DNA of 38,889 nt from Acetobacter estunensis (GCF_019083805.1 NZ_JAHRDV010000018.1:1-38889), one strand, 5' to 3'. Numbered from the stretch's first letter, positions 1 through 6,470 are shown. Made by a program: numbers and translations. The notes: generated by a model not told the origin, from the letters alone.

Positions 1-190
1 CAAAGCCGGGATGCCGCTTATCGCGAAAACAGGCAGCAAAGCGGCGGCTGAGCCCCAGAATGTCATCAGCCTGCTTCACCAGAATGACGCCCCCATCCGA
101 ACTCATGCGACCCCCGTCAAAACGGGCCACAACACGCCGTCCACAGGAGGCTGGAAACTCATACGCGCCTGCGCTACACTCTGTCTGCAT
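1..190 (-). CDS. IS1380-family transposase, N-terminal fragment
   Basis: The ATG lies at 188-190 on the minus strand and the frame stays open for 63 codons to the window edge. The protein begins MQTECSAGAYEFPAS and continues with FDGGRMSSDGGVILVKQADD, the DGG..SSDGGxLLL-type start of IS1380/DDE transposases. The catalytic core lies outside the window, so activity cannot be judged. It differs from the right-hand copy at a few bases, so the two are separate insertions, not one sequence read twice. Confidence 0.88.
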   Translation of the reverse strand, partial: MQTECSAGAYEFPASCGRRVVARFDGGRMSSDGGVILVKQADDILGLSRRFAACFRDKRHPGF

Positions 191-286
191 CGGGTTCGTT
201 TATTGCTTATGAAAAATTCTTTTGTGCAAAACAGACTTTTTCATAATCTAACCCGATGTACAACCCTTCTGTGAGATTTCCGCGTC
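1..286 (-). mobile_element. IS1380-family insertion sequence, 5' end (partial)
   Basis: This is the left-hand copy of an IS whose 5' end is repeated in inverted orientation at the right end of the window. Read on the minus strand, the two copies share sequence from about position 286 (starting GACGCGGAAATCTCAC) through the transposase start. The outer boundary is uncertain by a few bases because I cannot confirm the terminal repeat or a target duplication. Only about 286 bp are present; the IS1380 family is usually about 1.6-1.7 kb. Confidence 0.85.
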
Positions 287-327
287 GATCCCTCCAAGTC
301 TCAGGGGCATCAGACTTCTGACGTGAT

Positions 328-428
328 ACACTATGGGCAATAGTGTAACAGGACGGGCCTGAAACCGGCCGGCCTGTCCCGCGATTGCAGCGGTTTTCCT
401 GTCCGGGGCGGGGGAGATGTGTTACACT
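328..428. repeat. Short inverted repeats before the WGR/recombinase genes
   Basis: ACACTAT (328-334) and ATAGTGT (340-346) form a perfect 7-bp inverted repeat with a 5-bp spacer. AGTGTAACA (342-350) and TGTTACACT (420-428) form a second, 9-bp inverted repeat flanking the presumed leader. The same TAGTGTA core therefore occurs three times just before a tyrosine recombinase operon. This could be an operator or a recombinase arm site; the sequence does not decide between them. Confidence 0.4.
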
Positions 429-737
429 TTTCAGGACATCATGCCCAGACCTGCCCCGAAGGCCCCTGTCCGGCCACCTTGCCAGCTGTCGCTGTTTCCC
501 GAAACGGCGGCGCTGGTGCGCGTGGACCCGGCCGCCAACTGCTGGCGCTTCTACCATCTGTCGCTGCAGCCTGACCTGTTCGGCGGAACCGCCCTGGTGC
601 GGCAGTGGGGGCGGATCGGGACGGCTGGCCGGCAGGTCTGCGAACTGCATCATGATGCCGGGCAGGCGCTCGACGCCCTCGTCCGCCAGCTCCGGGCCAA
701 GCGCCGGCGGGGCTACCGCGACAGGCCGGCCGGATGA
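417..737 (+). CDS. WGR domain-containing protein
   Basis: A 106-residue protein with a WGR domain, a small nucleic-acid-binding fold also found in PARPs and bacterial MolR-like proteins. Visible signatures are RVDPAANCWRFYHLSLQPDLFGG and VRQWGRIGTAGR with the name-giving Trp-Gly-Arg, followed by a basic tail (QLRAKRRRGYRDR). The ATG at 417 follows a purine-rich GGGGGAG; an in-frame ATG at 441 (MPRPAPK) is an alternative. The stop overlaps the start of the downstream recombinase by ATGA (734-737), so the two are translationally coupled. Stand-alone WGR proteins beside plasmid integrases recur in Acetobacteraceae and rhizobial plasmids, as I recall. The biochemical role is not known; DNA binding is an inference from the domain. 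Confidence 0.82.
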   Translation: MCYTFQDIMPRPAPKAPVRPPCQLSLFPETAALVRVDPAANCWRFYHLSLQPDLFGGTALVRQWGRIGTAGRQVCELHHDAGQALDALVRQLRAKRRRGYRDRPAG

Positions 738-1369
738 GCGGCCCCCCAAAACCGGGACAGCGGACGACCCCGGCAGGCGCCCCCGGCGGGATGCAGCTGT
801 TCGACCGCGACGGGAGCCGCAAATACCTCACGGTTGCCGAGCGGGCGCGGTTCCTGCGTGCGGCCGAGCAGGCGCCGCGCGAGGCCCGCACGCTGTGCAT
901 GACCCTGGCCTGGTCGGGCTGCCGCCTGTCCGAGGCCCTCGCCCTCACGGCGGACCGGGTGGACCTGGCCGGCGGCGTGCTGGTGTTCGCCACGCTCAAG
1001 AAGCGCCAGGACGGGATCTATCGCGCCGTGCCGGTGCCCCCCTCCCTGCTCGAGGCCCTGGACCTGGTACATGGCATCCGCGAGGCCCAGCGCCGGCGGG
1101 GCCGTGGAGCGGCCGCCCGGCTGTGGCCCTGGTCCCGCATGACCGGTTGGCGGGCGGTGCATGCGGTCATGGCCGCCGCCGGCCTGTCCGGCCCGGCCGC
1201 GTCCCCCAAGGGCCTGCGCCATGCCTTCGGCGTCGCCGCCGTCTCCAGCGGCATCCCCCTCAACATGGTGCAGAAATGGCTCGGCCACGCCCAGCTCTCC
1301 ACCACCGCCATCTACGCCGATGCCGTCGGCGCCGAGGAGCAGGATATCGCACGGAAAATGTGGGGGTAA
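734..1369 (+). CDS. Tyrosine-type site-specific recombinase/integrase
   Basis: A 211-residue tyrosine recombinase catalytic domain without the long N-terminal arm-binding region. Visible catalytic residues are Arg64 (SGCRLSEAL), Lys89/90 in the beta-hairpin (ATLKKR), the box II Arg162 (PKGLRHAFG), His185 (KWLGHAQ) and the nucleophile Tyr194 (TTAIYAD). The usual box II HxxR first His is Lys159 here, a variant I associate with plasmid integrases of this group. The start ATG overlaps the stop of the WGR gene by 4 nt. Its likely role is plasmid dimer resolution or integration/excision of an accessory segment. No att or dif-like site was proven, although inverted repeats lie upstream at 328-428. 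Confidence 0.9.
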   Translation: MSGPPKPGQRTTPAGAPGGMQLFDRDGSRKYLTVAERARFLRAAEQAPREARTLCMTLAWSGCRLSEALALTADRVDLAGGVLVFATLKKRQDGIYRAVPVPPSLLEALDLVHGIREAQRRRGRGAAARLWPWSRMTGWRAVHAVMAAAGLSGPAASPKGLRHAFGVAAVSSGIPLNMVQKWLGHAQLSTTAIYADAVGAEEQDIARKMWG

Positions 1370-1414
1370 TGCATTTTGCGAAAGGGAAATCACAACAAGC
1401 GTATAAGCACCGAC

Positions 1415-1669
1415 ATGTCGACTGATATGGTCCGCTGGACGGTTTCGGTCTCCCGCGAAACCGATATCGCCGTACGTGGTTTCCTGGTGCAGCAAGGCAT
1501 GAAGAAAGGCGACCTGTCGCGCTTCATCGAGGAGGCGGTGCGCTGGCGTGTGTTCGACAGGACGATGGCGGAAGCCCGGAGTGGGTTCGCAGATATGGAG
1601 CCGGACGCGCTGGAGGACCTGATCGGTGAGGCCGTGACCGCCACGCTGGCAACAGACAAGTCCAGCTAA
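1415..1669 (+). CDS. Ribbon-helix-helix antitoxin-like protein
   Basis: An 84-residue protein starting MSTDMVRWTVSVSRETD. The pattern VRWTVSVSRETDIAVRGFLVQQGMKKGDLSRFIEEAVRW is the strand-helix-helix of an MetJ/Arc/CopG-type DNA-binding domain. The C-terminal acidic part (MEPDALEDLIGEAV) would be the toxin-wrapping tail. The frame opens earlier, at 1376, but the ATG at 1415 fits the family length better. A PIN-domain gene starts 3 nt after its stop, which is the classical antitoxin-toxin order. The assignment rests on fold pattern and context; no specific family name is certain. Confidence 0.75.
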   Translation: MSTDMVRWTVSVSRETDIAVRGFLVQQGMKKGDLSRFIEEAVRWRVFDRTMAEARSGFADMEPDALEDLIGEAVTATLATDKSS

Positions 1670-1672
1670 AGC

Positions 1673-2092
1673 GTGCGTCTGGCCACCAAGACCAATCTTC
1701 TCATCAGTGCCCTGCTTTTTAAAAAATCCCTGCCAGCGTATCTGCTCGGGCTATGGCAGGCAGGACAATGCGAGTTACTGACTTCGACCGAACAGCTAGA
1801 TGAGTTGCGGCGCGTGACCCGGTATCCCAAGATCCGTTCCCGTCTGCCGCCCACCCTCGCCGGCCGTCTGGTCAATGAAGTCCGGGATTTAGCTGTTCTC
1901 ATTGTAGATCTTCCTGCTGTGGCAGCCCCTCCGGATCCGGATGACGATTATCTTTTGGCGATGGCATCTGCTGGGAAAGCCGATTTTTTGTTAACGGGCG
2001 ACAAGCGCGATATTCTGGACCTGCGGGTCTATGATGGTGTGAAGATCATCACAGTAAGAGCATTTCTGGTCATGCAGGGGATCATGCCGTGA
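1673..2092 (+). CDS. PIN-domain toxin-like protein (first catalytic Asp replaced)
   Basis: A 139-residue PIN-domain protein of the 'putative toxin component, PIN family' type, a presumed VapC-like RNase. It starts at GTG 1673, 3 nt after the antitoxin stop. Family features are the TNLLISALL start, the STEQLDELRRVTRYPKI stretch (Glu40/Glu44), DPDDDYLLAMASAGKADFLLTGDKRDIL (Asp90-92, Asp110) and the C-terminal VKIITVRAFL. The first metal-binding Asp of the usual DTNxLxSAL motif is Lys6 here (codon AAG at 1688-1690). Three acidic positions remain, so the fold is probably kept but the nuclease may be weakened or dead. Confidence 0.8.
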   Translation: MRLATKTNLLISALLFKKSLPAYLLGLWQAGQCELLTSTEQLDELRRVTRYPKIRSRLPPTLAGRLVNEVRDLAVLIVDLPAVAAPPDPDDDYLLAMASAGKADFLLTGDKRDILDLRVYDGVKIITVRAFLVMQGIMP

Positions 2093-2151
2093 GTGAGGCT
2101 GATGGTTCTATCCCAGCAGAAGCCGAGTGCATTAGGATGCGATATAAATTC

Positions 2152-2235
2152 TAAGCGAATATGCAACTAAGCGACTATGCGATTAAAGTTGTTTGCTATT
2201 AAACGAATAAGCTATATAAAAAGCATAGTCGCTTA
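2152..2235. promoter_or_regulatory. parA operator/centromere-like repeats and promoter
   Basis: A 13-bp motif TAAGCGACTATGC occurs at 2168-2180, with one mismatch at 2152-2164 (TAAGCGAATATGC), and as a perfect inverted copy at 2223-2235 just before the parA Shine-Dalgarno (TAGGAGA). A promoter-like TTGTTT (2189-2194) with 18-bp spacing to TATATA (2213-2218) lies between the copies. Related half-sites recur inside the 3' end of parA (2853-2896). This arrangement fits autoregulation by the partition proteins and/or a parS centromere. It is an inference from position and repetition. Confidence 0.65.
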
Positions 2236-2247
2236 GTAGGAGACATC

Positions 2248-2901
2248 ATGCAGACTTGGGCCGTGATTGCGCAGAAAGGTGGGCAGTCGAAAACGACGAT
2301 TGCAACGGCTTTTGCTGTCGAAGCCGCCAGTGAAGGCGCAGCGGTTGTGATTCTTGATGCTGACGATCGGCAAGGATCAGCTCTCTATTGGTCTGAGAGA
2401 CGAGAGGCTGATGACGTAATGGTGAAAGATAGCAGTGTTGCAGGATTGCCTTTGCATGTTTCGCGAGGACGTAAGAGTGGAAAGCTGGATCTCATCATCA
2501 TTGATACGCCAGCAAACTCAAAAGACATTGCTATGTTGGCGGCAGAACAAGCTGACTTTGTAGTGATCCCAGTCGCTCCGCGTGGGTTGGATGTTCATTC
2601 TGTGCTGCAAACCATAAAGCAGGTTCAGCAAGCAGGAACACCTTTTGCTGTGATCCTCACCCAGGTTCCTTACCAAGGTTCAGAAGGGAAAGATGCTCGA
2701 GCGGGCTTCATCGCTAAAGGCGTCACTATGTTCGATACAGAACTTCATTTTCGTAAGGATTTTTATAGAGCAACACCGATTGGGAAAACTGCTGCCGAAT
2801 TGGATCCAGATGGTAAGGCCGCAGCTGAACTACGCTCTGCTTATGCTGAGGCTAAGCGACTAAGCGGTTATGCGAATAAACCATTAAGCGAGATAGTATG
2901 A
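2248..2901 (+). CDS. parA: ParA-family partition ATPase
   Basis: A 217-residue small (type Ib-like) ParA without an N-terminal HTH. The deviant Walker A is KGGQSKTT at residues 10-17 (signature lysine Lys10, P-loop Lys15); the usual KGGVGKTT is altered by Gln13 and Ser14. The A' motif is VVILDADDRQGSALYW (residues 33-48) and Walker B is LIIIDTPAN (residues 82-90). It uses ATP-dependent nucleoid binding to segregate the plasmid. The ATG follows TAGGAGACATC. Its stop overlaps the next start by ATGA (2898-2901), and repA follows by another ATGA, giving a coupled par-rep operon. The 3' end carries direct repeats related to the upstream operator. Confidence 0.92.
   Translation: MQTWAVIAQKGGQSKTTIATAFAVEAASEGAAVVILDADDRQGSALYWSERREADDVMVKDSSVAGLPLHVSRGRKSGKLDLIIIDTPANSKDIAMLAAEQADFVVIPVAPRGLDVHSVLQTIKQVQQAGTPFAVILTQVPYQGSEGKDARAGFIAKGVTMFDTELHFRKDFYRATPIGKTAAELDPDGKAAAELRSAYAEAKRLSGYANKPLSEIV
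2853..2896. repeat. TAAGCGA repeats inside the 3' end of parA
   Basis: Tandem copies TAAGCGAC (2853-2860), TAAGCGGTTATGCG (2861-2874) and TTAAGCGAGATAG (2884-2896) lie in the last 16 codons of parA. They match the 13-bp operator motif upstream of parA. They could bind the small partition protein encoded immediately downstream. Coding constraint alone does not explain the resemblance, though some chance contribution is possible. Confidence 0.5.
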
Positions 2902-3218
2902 TGGTGAAACCCAAGAAAGCATCGGCATTAGCCGGCATTTTTGAGGAAGAAAGTGCCCCTGTATCTCCGACGGTTGTAGTGGAAAATGTGCCTAAAGAGG
3001 CTACTACCCGATCACGTCTTGATGGGAACGCACCTTCGCCACGCAAGAAAAATAGTCATCCTGGAAAAAAACCGGTTTTGATCCATATCCCAGAGGATAT
3101 GCACCGTACACTCCGTCAGTTGAGTGTAGAGGAAGGTGGAGAACCTTTGACGGTCATTACCGAGCGTTTATTGCGCCAATATCTGGTGCAGCGAGGGCAC
3201 ACTAGGTTTGCACCATGA
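2898..3218 (+). CDS. Small partition-associated DNA-binding protein (ParB/CopG-like)
   Basis: A 106-residue protein between parA and repA, overlapping both by ATGA. The N-terminal half is low complexity and basic (VKPKKASALAGIF; PSPRKKNSHPGKK). The C-terminal half KPVLIHIPEDMHRTLRQLSVEEGGEPLTVITERLLRQYL reads as a ribbon-helix-helix: a beta strand with alternating residues and two helices. Small RHH proteins partnering with short ParAs bind the parS/operator repeats, act as centromere-binding protein and repress their own operon. That function is inferred from fold and position. A second Met at 2901 is an alternative start. Confidence 0.72.
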   Translation: MMVKPKKASALAGIFEEESAPVSPTVVVENVPKEATTRSRLDGNAPSPRKKNSHPGKKPVLIHIPEDMHRTLRQLSVEEGGEPLTVITERLLRQYLVQRGHTRFAP

Positions 3219-4165
3219 GTAAACGGCGTGATCCGAACCCCGAGTTCGACTTTTTTATTCCGTTAATGAATGATCTTCCGTTGAAAGATCAGCGGGAAGT
3301 GATGGAGCGGCCATTTTTCTCACTTCAGAAACGTAAACGTCTTAAGCCAATTGAATATCGCAGTCCAAATGGCGAAGCATGGGTGAAAGTTGAAGCCATG
3401 CCAGCTTATGGCATGGCGACAATATGGGATGCCGACATTCTTGTGTGGGCTGCTTCCGTATTGAATCGGATGAAAGAGCAGGGGGTCAATGATCTTCCGC
3501 GAACGCTTACAACAACAACCTATGATTTGTTGCGCGGCATTCGACGGGGAACAGGAGGACGTGCTTATCAGGAATTGCAAGCTGCTCTTTCGCGTCTAGA
3601 AACAACATCCATCCGTACATCATTACGGGCACCTAAGCGCCGTAATGAGGCTCAGTTTGGATGGCTGGATGGATGGACGCTGGAAGTAGATCCAGACACA
3701 GATCAGCCGCGTGGAATGACGATCACCCTATCAAACTGGGTTTATGAAGGCATTGTAAGTGAGCGATCCTTGCTGACAATGCATCAGGATTATTTTCTTT
3801 TATCTGGTGGATTAGAGCGGGCCCTCTATCGGATCGCACGTAAACATGCTGGTCAGCAGAGAGGTGGGTGGATATGCCGTGTCGAGGTGCTGCATGAAAA
3901 AACAGGTAGCGATGCGCAGCCTAAAGAATTTAATCGTATGCTGCGGAAGATCATCGAAGCAGACCAACTTCCTGATTACACTATGTCGTTGACTCAGACT
4001 GTTGAAGGTACACCGGCAGTGATGTTTCAGTTGCGAGGTATTGAGGCAGCGACTGAGCTGCATAGGAAGCTCGAAAAAGAAAGAGAGCGCGTAGAAGCAG
4101 ATCGTCGGCGTGCTGAAGAGGTGGATGGGTTGATGGATCGTTTGTCACGAGGGCGGCCTCGTTAA
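3215..4165 (+). CDS. repA: Plasmid replication initiator protein RepA (RPA family)
   Basis: A 316-residue initiator of the 'replication initiator protein A' type found on alphaproteobacterial plasmids. Recognisable stretches are PLKDQREVMERPFFSLQKRKRLKPIEYRSP near the N-terminus, IWDADILVWAASVLNR, a winged-helix-like core with TTYDLLRGIRRGTGGRAYQELQAALSRLETTSI (residues ~100-130), and WVYEGIVSERSLLTMHQDYFLLSGGLERALYRIARKHAG. The C-terminus is a charged helix (ELHRKLEKERERVEADRRRAEEVD). It binds the iterons that begin 4 nt after its stop and opens the origin. It is translationally coupled to the upstream partition gene by ATGA at 3215-3218. Confidence 0.93.
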   Translation: MSKRRDPNPEFDFFIPLMNDLPLKDQREVMERPFFSLQKRKRLKPIEYRSPNGEAWVKVEAMPAYGMATIWDADILVWAASVLNRMKEQGVNDLPRTLTTTTYDLLRGIRRGTGGRAYQELQAALSRLETTSIRTSLRAPKRRNEAQFGWLDGWTLEVDPDTDQPRGMTITLSNWVYEGIVSERSLLTMHQDYFLLSGGLERALYRIARKHAGQQRGGWICRVEVLHEKTGSDAQPKEFNRMLRKIIEADQLPDYTMSLTQTVEGTPAVMFQLRGIEAATELHRKLEKERERVEADRRRAEEVDGLMDRLSRGRPR

Positions 4166-4169
4166 ACTA

Positions 4170-4372
4170 TCGTGGTTTCACCCACCCAATGAGTTCTCTC
4201 TGTAGTCAAAATGAGAGTTACTACGACTCGAAACCACTCAAGCTATAGGGAATGCTGCGTTTTCCTGTGGATAAGTATGGTCAACTGTCGTGGTTTCACC
4301 CACCCAAGCATCGTGGTTTCACCCACCCAAGCATCGTGGTTTCACCCACCCAAACACGTGGTTTCACCCACC
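4170..4372. repeat. Iteron array of the replication origin
   Basis: The 20-mer TCGTGGTTTCACCCACCCAA occurs at 4170-4189, 4288-4307, 4311-4330 and 4334-4353. A fifth, shortened copy (CGTGGTTTCACCCACC) lies at 4357-4372. The last four repeat every 22-23 bp, about two helical turns, as expected for RepA-binding iterons. The first copy sits alone directly after the repA stop and could serve in copy-number control or autoregulation. Confidence 0.93.
4266..4274 (-). promoter_or_regulatory. DnaA box
   Basis: TGTGGATAA at 4266-4274 is the exact reverse complement of the consensus DnaA box TTATCCACA. It lies 14 nt before the first iteron of the main array, the usual place in iteron-type origins. Confidence 0.85.
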
Positions 4373-4391
4373 ACCCATAACCGTAACAGAC

Positions 4392-4475
4392 TGTTATCAA
4401 TCGTTTTTTCATAGGTTTTTTAGTGCTTAACTCTCTTAACTATATATTTTAACAAAATTCTTAACAAAAAAGGCA
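4392..4475. other. AT-rich origin unwinding region
   Basis: Directly after the iterons comes a strongly AT-rich stretch with repeated TTAAC units: CTTAACTCTCTTAACTATATA, then TTTTAACAAAATTCTTAACAAAAAA. These spaced repeats resemble the 13-mers of a DNA unwinding element. Together with the iterons and DnaA box this completes a theta-type origin. The exact limits are approximate. Confidence 0.75.
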
Positions 4476-4507
4476 CCGCCTCTTGGGAGCTACGCCCCCG
4501 CCGGCTC

Positions 4508-4695
4508 GCGGCCTACGGCCGCCCCGATCGCGCTTCGCGCGATCTCCCACCCGGCATCCCCCTGCTCGCCCTTTCAGGGCTGCGCTAAACAGACGCGCCT
4601 ACGGCGCGAAATCATAATCTGACGATGCGTTCCCACATCGTCCCTCTACCAGTACCTTCCCCTCCCGCGTCGGCGCCTTCAGCGCCCTACGGGGC
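4508..4695. repeat. Cluster of short GC-rich hairpins with pyrimidine/TACG loops
   Basis: Six perfect short inverted repeats lie within 190 bp: 4508-4522 (GCGGCC-TAC-GGCCGC), 4526-4544 (GATCGCG-CTTCG-CGCGATC), 4568-4580 (GCCCT-TTC-AGGGC), 4594-4608 (CGCGCC-TAC-GGCGCG), 4672-4686 (GGCGC-CTTCA-GCGCC) and 4684-4695 (GCCC-TACG-GGGC). Most loops are CTACG, CTTCG or a near relative. There is no convincing ORF here. Possible roles are terminators, primosome or single-strand initiation signals, or structured RNA. Confidence 0.7.
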
Positions 4696-5037
4696 TCCCG
4701 CTCCGCGCTCGCCCGACGCCTGCAACACCAGAAGAACCGGGCAAGACCGTAATCTGCTCAAGACGCACCGGTGTTCAGGCGATCATTCAGCAGCTCACGT
4801 GTCGCAGCATGCCCATCAGACACCATAGGGTGGCCGTACAGGCATTACCGCGTGTGGTGGCTAGTTTGTAGGCGGTAACGGGGATTGCGCTTTGTGCGGC
4901 CTCTCAGGGCGCTCTGCTGGCCTTGCCGGGGATTGATAGGCTGGCCATTTCCTGTTCGTCCGTCCAGATATCCTCCTCCTGACTTTCAGCGGGATGGTTC
5001 TGATTGAAAAACCCAAGCGTTAGGGATATGGTGCATT
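4696..5037. other. Non-coding stretch after the origin
   Basis: No supported gene, RNA or clear repeat is seen here. The only longer frame on the plus strand (4625-4828) overlaps the hairpin cluster and has no recognisable protein character. Confidence 0.6.
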
Positions 5038-5275
5038 ATGCCGACGCTTCTACGCATCAATGGATTTCGTGTCGTGATTTACACGGCAGATCATGTGCCC
5101 AATGCACGTTCACGTCATAAGCGCGGATGGAGAAGCGGTGATTGAAATTGGCAGGAAAGCCCGCCTGATACGGGCAGGTGGCATGAAGGATAAGGCTATA
5201 CAGGAAGCCCTTGTCATCGTGCAGGACCACGCTGAGATGCCGGCGGAAGCATGGGAGAAGATACATGGCGAATAA
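5038..5275 (+). pseudogene. DUF4160 protein, frameshifted
   Basis: The ATG at 5038 opens MPTLLRINGFRVVIYTADHV, a typical DUF4160 N-terminus (R-F..V.IY..DH.P.HVHV). After CCC at 5098-5100 the frame derails (NARSRHK and a stop). Skipping one A at 5101 restores MHVHVISADGEAVIEIGRK...IVQDHAEMPAEAWEKIHGE in the next frame, which ends at 5275. A single inserted base (AA at 5101-5102) therefore splits the conserved P-MHVHV motif. The intact protein would be about 79 residues. DUF4160 genes are commonly paired with DUF2442, as here (11-nt overlap), in a TA-like arrangement of unproven function. A sequencing error is possible. Confidence 0.8.
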
Positions 5276-5672
5276 CGTGAACTATCAGGCTGCTCGTGAA
5301 GCAGACGCGCTTCATAGAGCGACAGTTCCTCATGCGGTCTCCGCACGGTTGATCCGTGCGCGCCGCGCTCTTCATGTCACGCTCTCCAACGGTGTTGAAA
5401 TGAGCGTACCGGTGGATCTGTTACAGGATTTGCAGGGCGCTTCCCTGAATGATCTGGCTGAGATCGAGATTACCCCGCTGGGTAATGGCCTTCACTGGCC
5501 CCGTCTTGATGCTGATGTCCTGGTCGAAGGTCTGATCCACGGTATCTACGGTTCCCGAAGCTGGATGGCGGCACAGATGGGACGTGTGGGCGGATCATCC
5601 GCCAGCCAGGCAAAGGTGGCGGCTGCACGCCGGAATGGTGCGAAAGGCGGTCGGCCCAGAAACGTCGCGTAA
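5265..5672 (+). CDS. DUF2442 domain-containing protein
   Basis: A 135-residue protein starting at ATG 5265 behind GGGAGAAG. The middle carries the DUF2442 pattern: RALHVTLSNGVEMSVPVDLLQDLQGASLNDLAEIEITPLGNGLHWPRLDADVLVEGLIHGIYGS. The C-terminus SSASQAKVAAARRNGAKGGRPRN is a basic tail often seen in DUF2442 proteins of this size. Overlap with the broken DUF4160 gene implies an operon. DUF4160/DUF2442 pairs have been grouped with toxin-antitoxin modules, but I know of no firm mechanism. If the DUF4160 frameshift is real, this is an orphan partner. Confidence 0.82.
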   Translation: MANNVNYQAAREADALHRATVPHAVSARLIRARRALHVTLSNGVEMSVPVDLLQDLQGASLNDLAEIEITPLGNGLHWPRLDADVLVEGLIHGIYGSRSWMAAQMGRVGGSSASQAKVAAARRNGAKGGRPRNVA

Positions 5673-5720
5673 GAAGGACTACTGATCACTGTGAGCTAGA
5701 CAGGCCGATAAGCATGGTGG

Positions 5721-5758
5721 TTGCTGAAACCGCAAAAAGTTATTACATTGGTAATAAC
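5721..5758 (+). promoter_or_regulatory. Promoter and operator palindrome of the AbrB/Doc module
   Basis: GTTATTAC (5739-5746) and GTAATAAC (5751-5758) form a perfect 8-bp inverted repeat with a 4-bp spacer, 17 nt before the antitoxin ATG. A TTGCTG (5721-5726) with 17-bp spacing to TACATT (5744-5749) makes a plausible sigma70 promoter overlapped by the palindrome. This fits autorepression by the AbrB-like antitoxin. Confidence 0.68.
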
Positions 5759-5774
5759 ATAAAGGGGATTCACT

Positions 5775-6002
5775 ATGGTCGAGCTGAAAGTGCGAAAATT
5801 CGGAAACTCACTCGGGGTAGTACTGCCCAAGGAAGTGATCTCACGGCTGAATACCCAAGACGGTGCGCCCCTGTATCTGACCGAAGCACCAGACGGCGGA
5901 TATCGGCTCGTGCCCTATGATCCCGACTTCGAAACAAAAATGGCGAAGGCTGAGGATATTATGCGGCGTTACCGTGATACGCTGCATGTTCTGGCCCAAT
6001 GA
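5775..6002 (+). CDS. AbrB/MazE-type antitoxin
   Basis: A 75-residue SpoVT/AbrB (swapped-hairpin) DNA-binding protein. MVELKVRKFGNSLGVVLPKEVISRLNTQDGAPLYLTEAPDGGYRLVPYDPDF shows the conserved K(F/W)GNSLGVRLPK signature at residues 6-19. The acidic/helical C-terminus (ETKMAKAEDIMRRYRDTLHVLA) should bind the toxin. RBS AAGGGG precedes the ATG. Its stop overlaps the Doc start by ATGA (5999-6002). It is predicted to neutralise Doc and repress the operon through the palindrome at 5739-5758. Confidence 0.9.
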   Translation: MVELKVRKFGNSLGVVLPKEVISRLNTQDGAPLYLTEAPDGGYRLVPYDPDFETKMAKAEDIMRRYRDTLHVLAQ

Positions 6003-6394
6003 CAGTCTTCGTCTGGATAGACGAACGCGAAGCCCTGATCCTGCATGATCGGCTGTTGGGGGTGCATGGTGGCGCTTCCGGCGTACGGGATGCAGGTCTT
6101 CTGAAATCCGCGCTTGCCCGGCCACAGCAGCATGCGGCTTATGCGGATCCGCTGGATCCAGTGCATCTGGCGGCCGTCTATACGGCGGGTATCGTCAAAA
6201 ACCATCCTTTCATCGACGGGAACAAGCGTACGGGCTTTGTGCTCGGTGTGCTGTTTCTGGAACTGAACGGCTATCGTTTCACGGCAGCCCAGGAAGATGC
6301 TGCGAATGCGGTTCTCGCGCTGGCAGCAGGTCAGATGGACGAACCGGGTTATGCGGCATTCCTGACCGCGAATGTCGCATCCGAAAGGGTATGA
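5999..6394 (+). CDS. doc: Doc-type Fic-fold toxin (death on curing)
   Basis: A 131-residue Fic/Doc protein. The catalytic loop HPFIDGNKRTG starts at His69, matching the Doc motif HPFxxGNKR. The preceding YTAGIVKNH and the N-terminal ILHDRLLGVHGGASGVRDAGLLKSALARPQ are typical Doc. P1 Doc phosphorylates elongation factor EF-Tu and arrests translation; the same activity is expected here from the family, not shown. It is coupled to the AbrB-like antitoxin by ATGA. Doc partnered with an AbrB rather than a Phd antitoxin is a known module variant. Confidence 0.93.
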   Translation: MTVFVWIDEREALILHDRLLGVHGGASGVRDAGLLKSALARPQQHAAYADPLDPVHLAAVYTAGIVKNHPFIDGNKRTGFVLGVLFLELNGYRFTAAQEDAANAVLALAAGQMDEPGYAAFLTANVASERV

Positions 6395-6470
6395 CGGTAG
6401 GCGAAGAACGCGATGGACGTGCTTTTTTCGTTTCCTGAGGTGGTCCTGGCGATATTTGCCTTGATAGACC

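Noticed and set aside
713..1495. Long minus-strand frame opposite the recombinase
   Set aside because: It is a high-GC shadow of the tyrosine recombinase, whose catalytic motifs are clear on the plus strand.
4170..4372. CRISPR-like array
   Set aside because: The 20-mers are spaced by only 2-3 bp, lie beside repA and a DnaA box, and have no cas genes; they are iterons.
4625..4828. 67-codon frame after the origin
   Set aside because: It overlaps the hairpin cluster, is Pro/Ala/Ser-rich without family character, and lacks a good RBS.
5093..5275. 60-codon frame as an intact DUF4160 gene
   Set aside because: The conserved N-terminal third of the family lies in another frame upstream (5038-5100), so this is the 3' part of a frameshifted gene, not an independent start.
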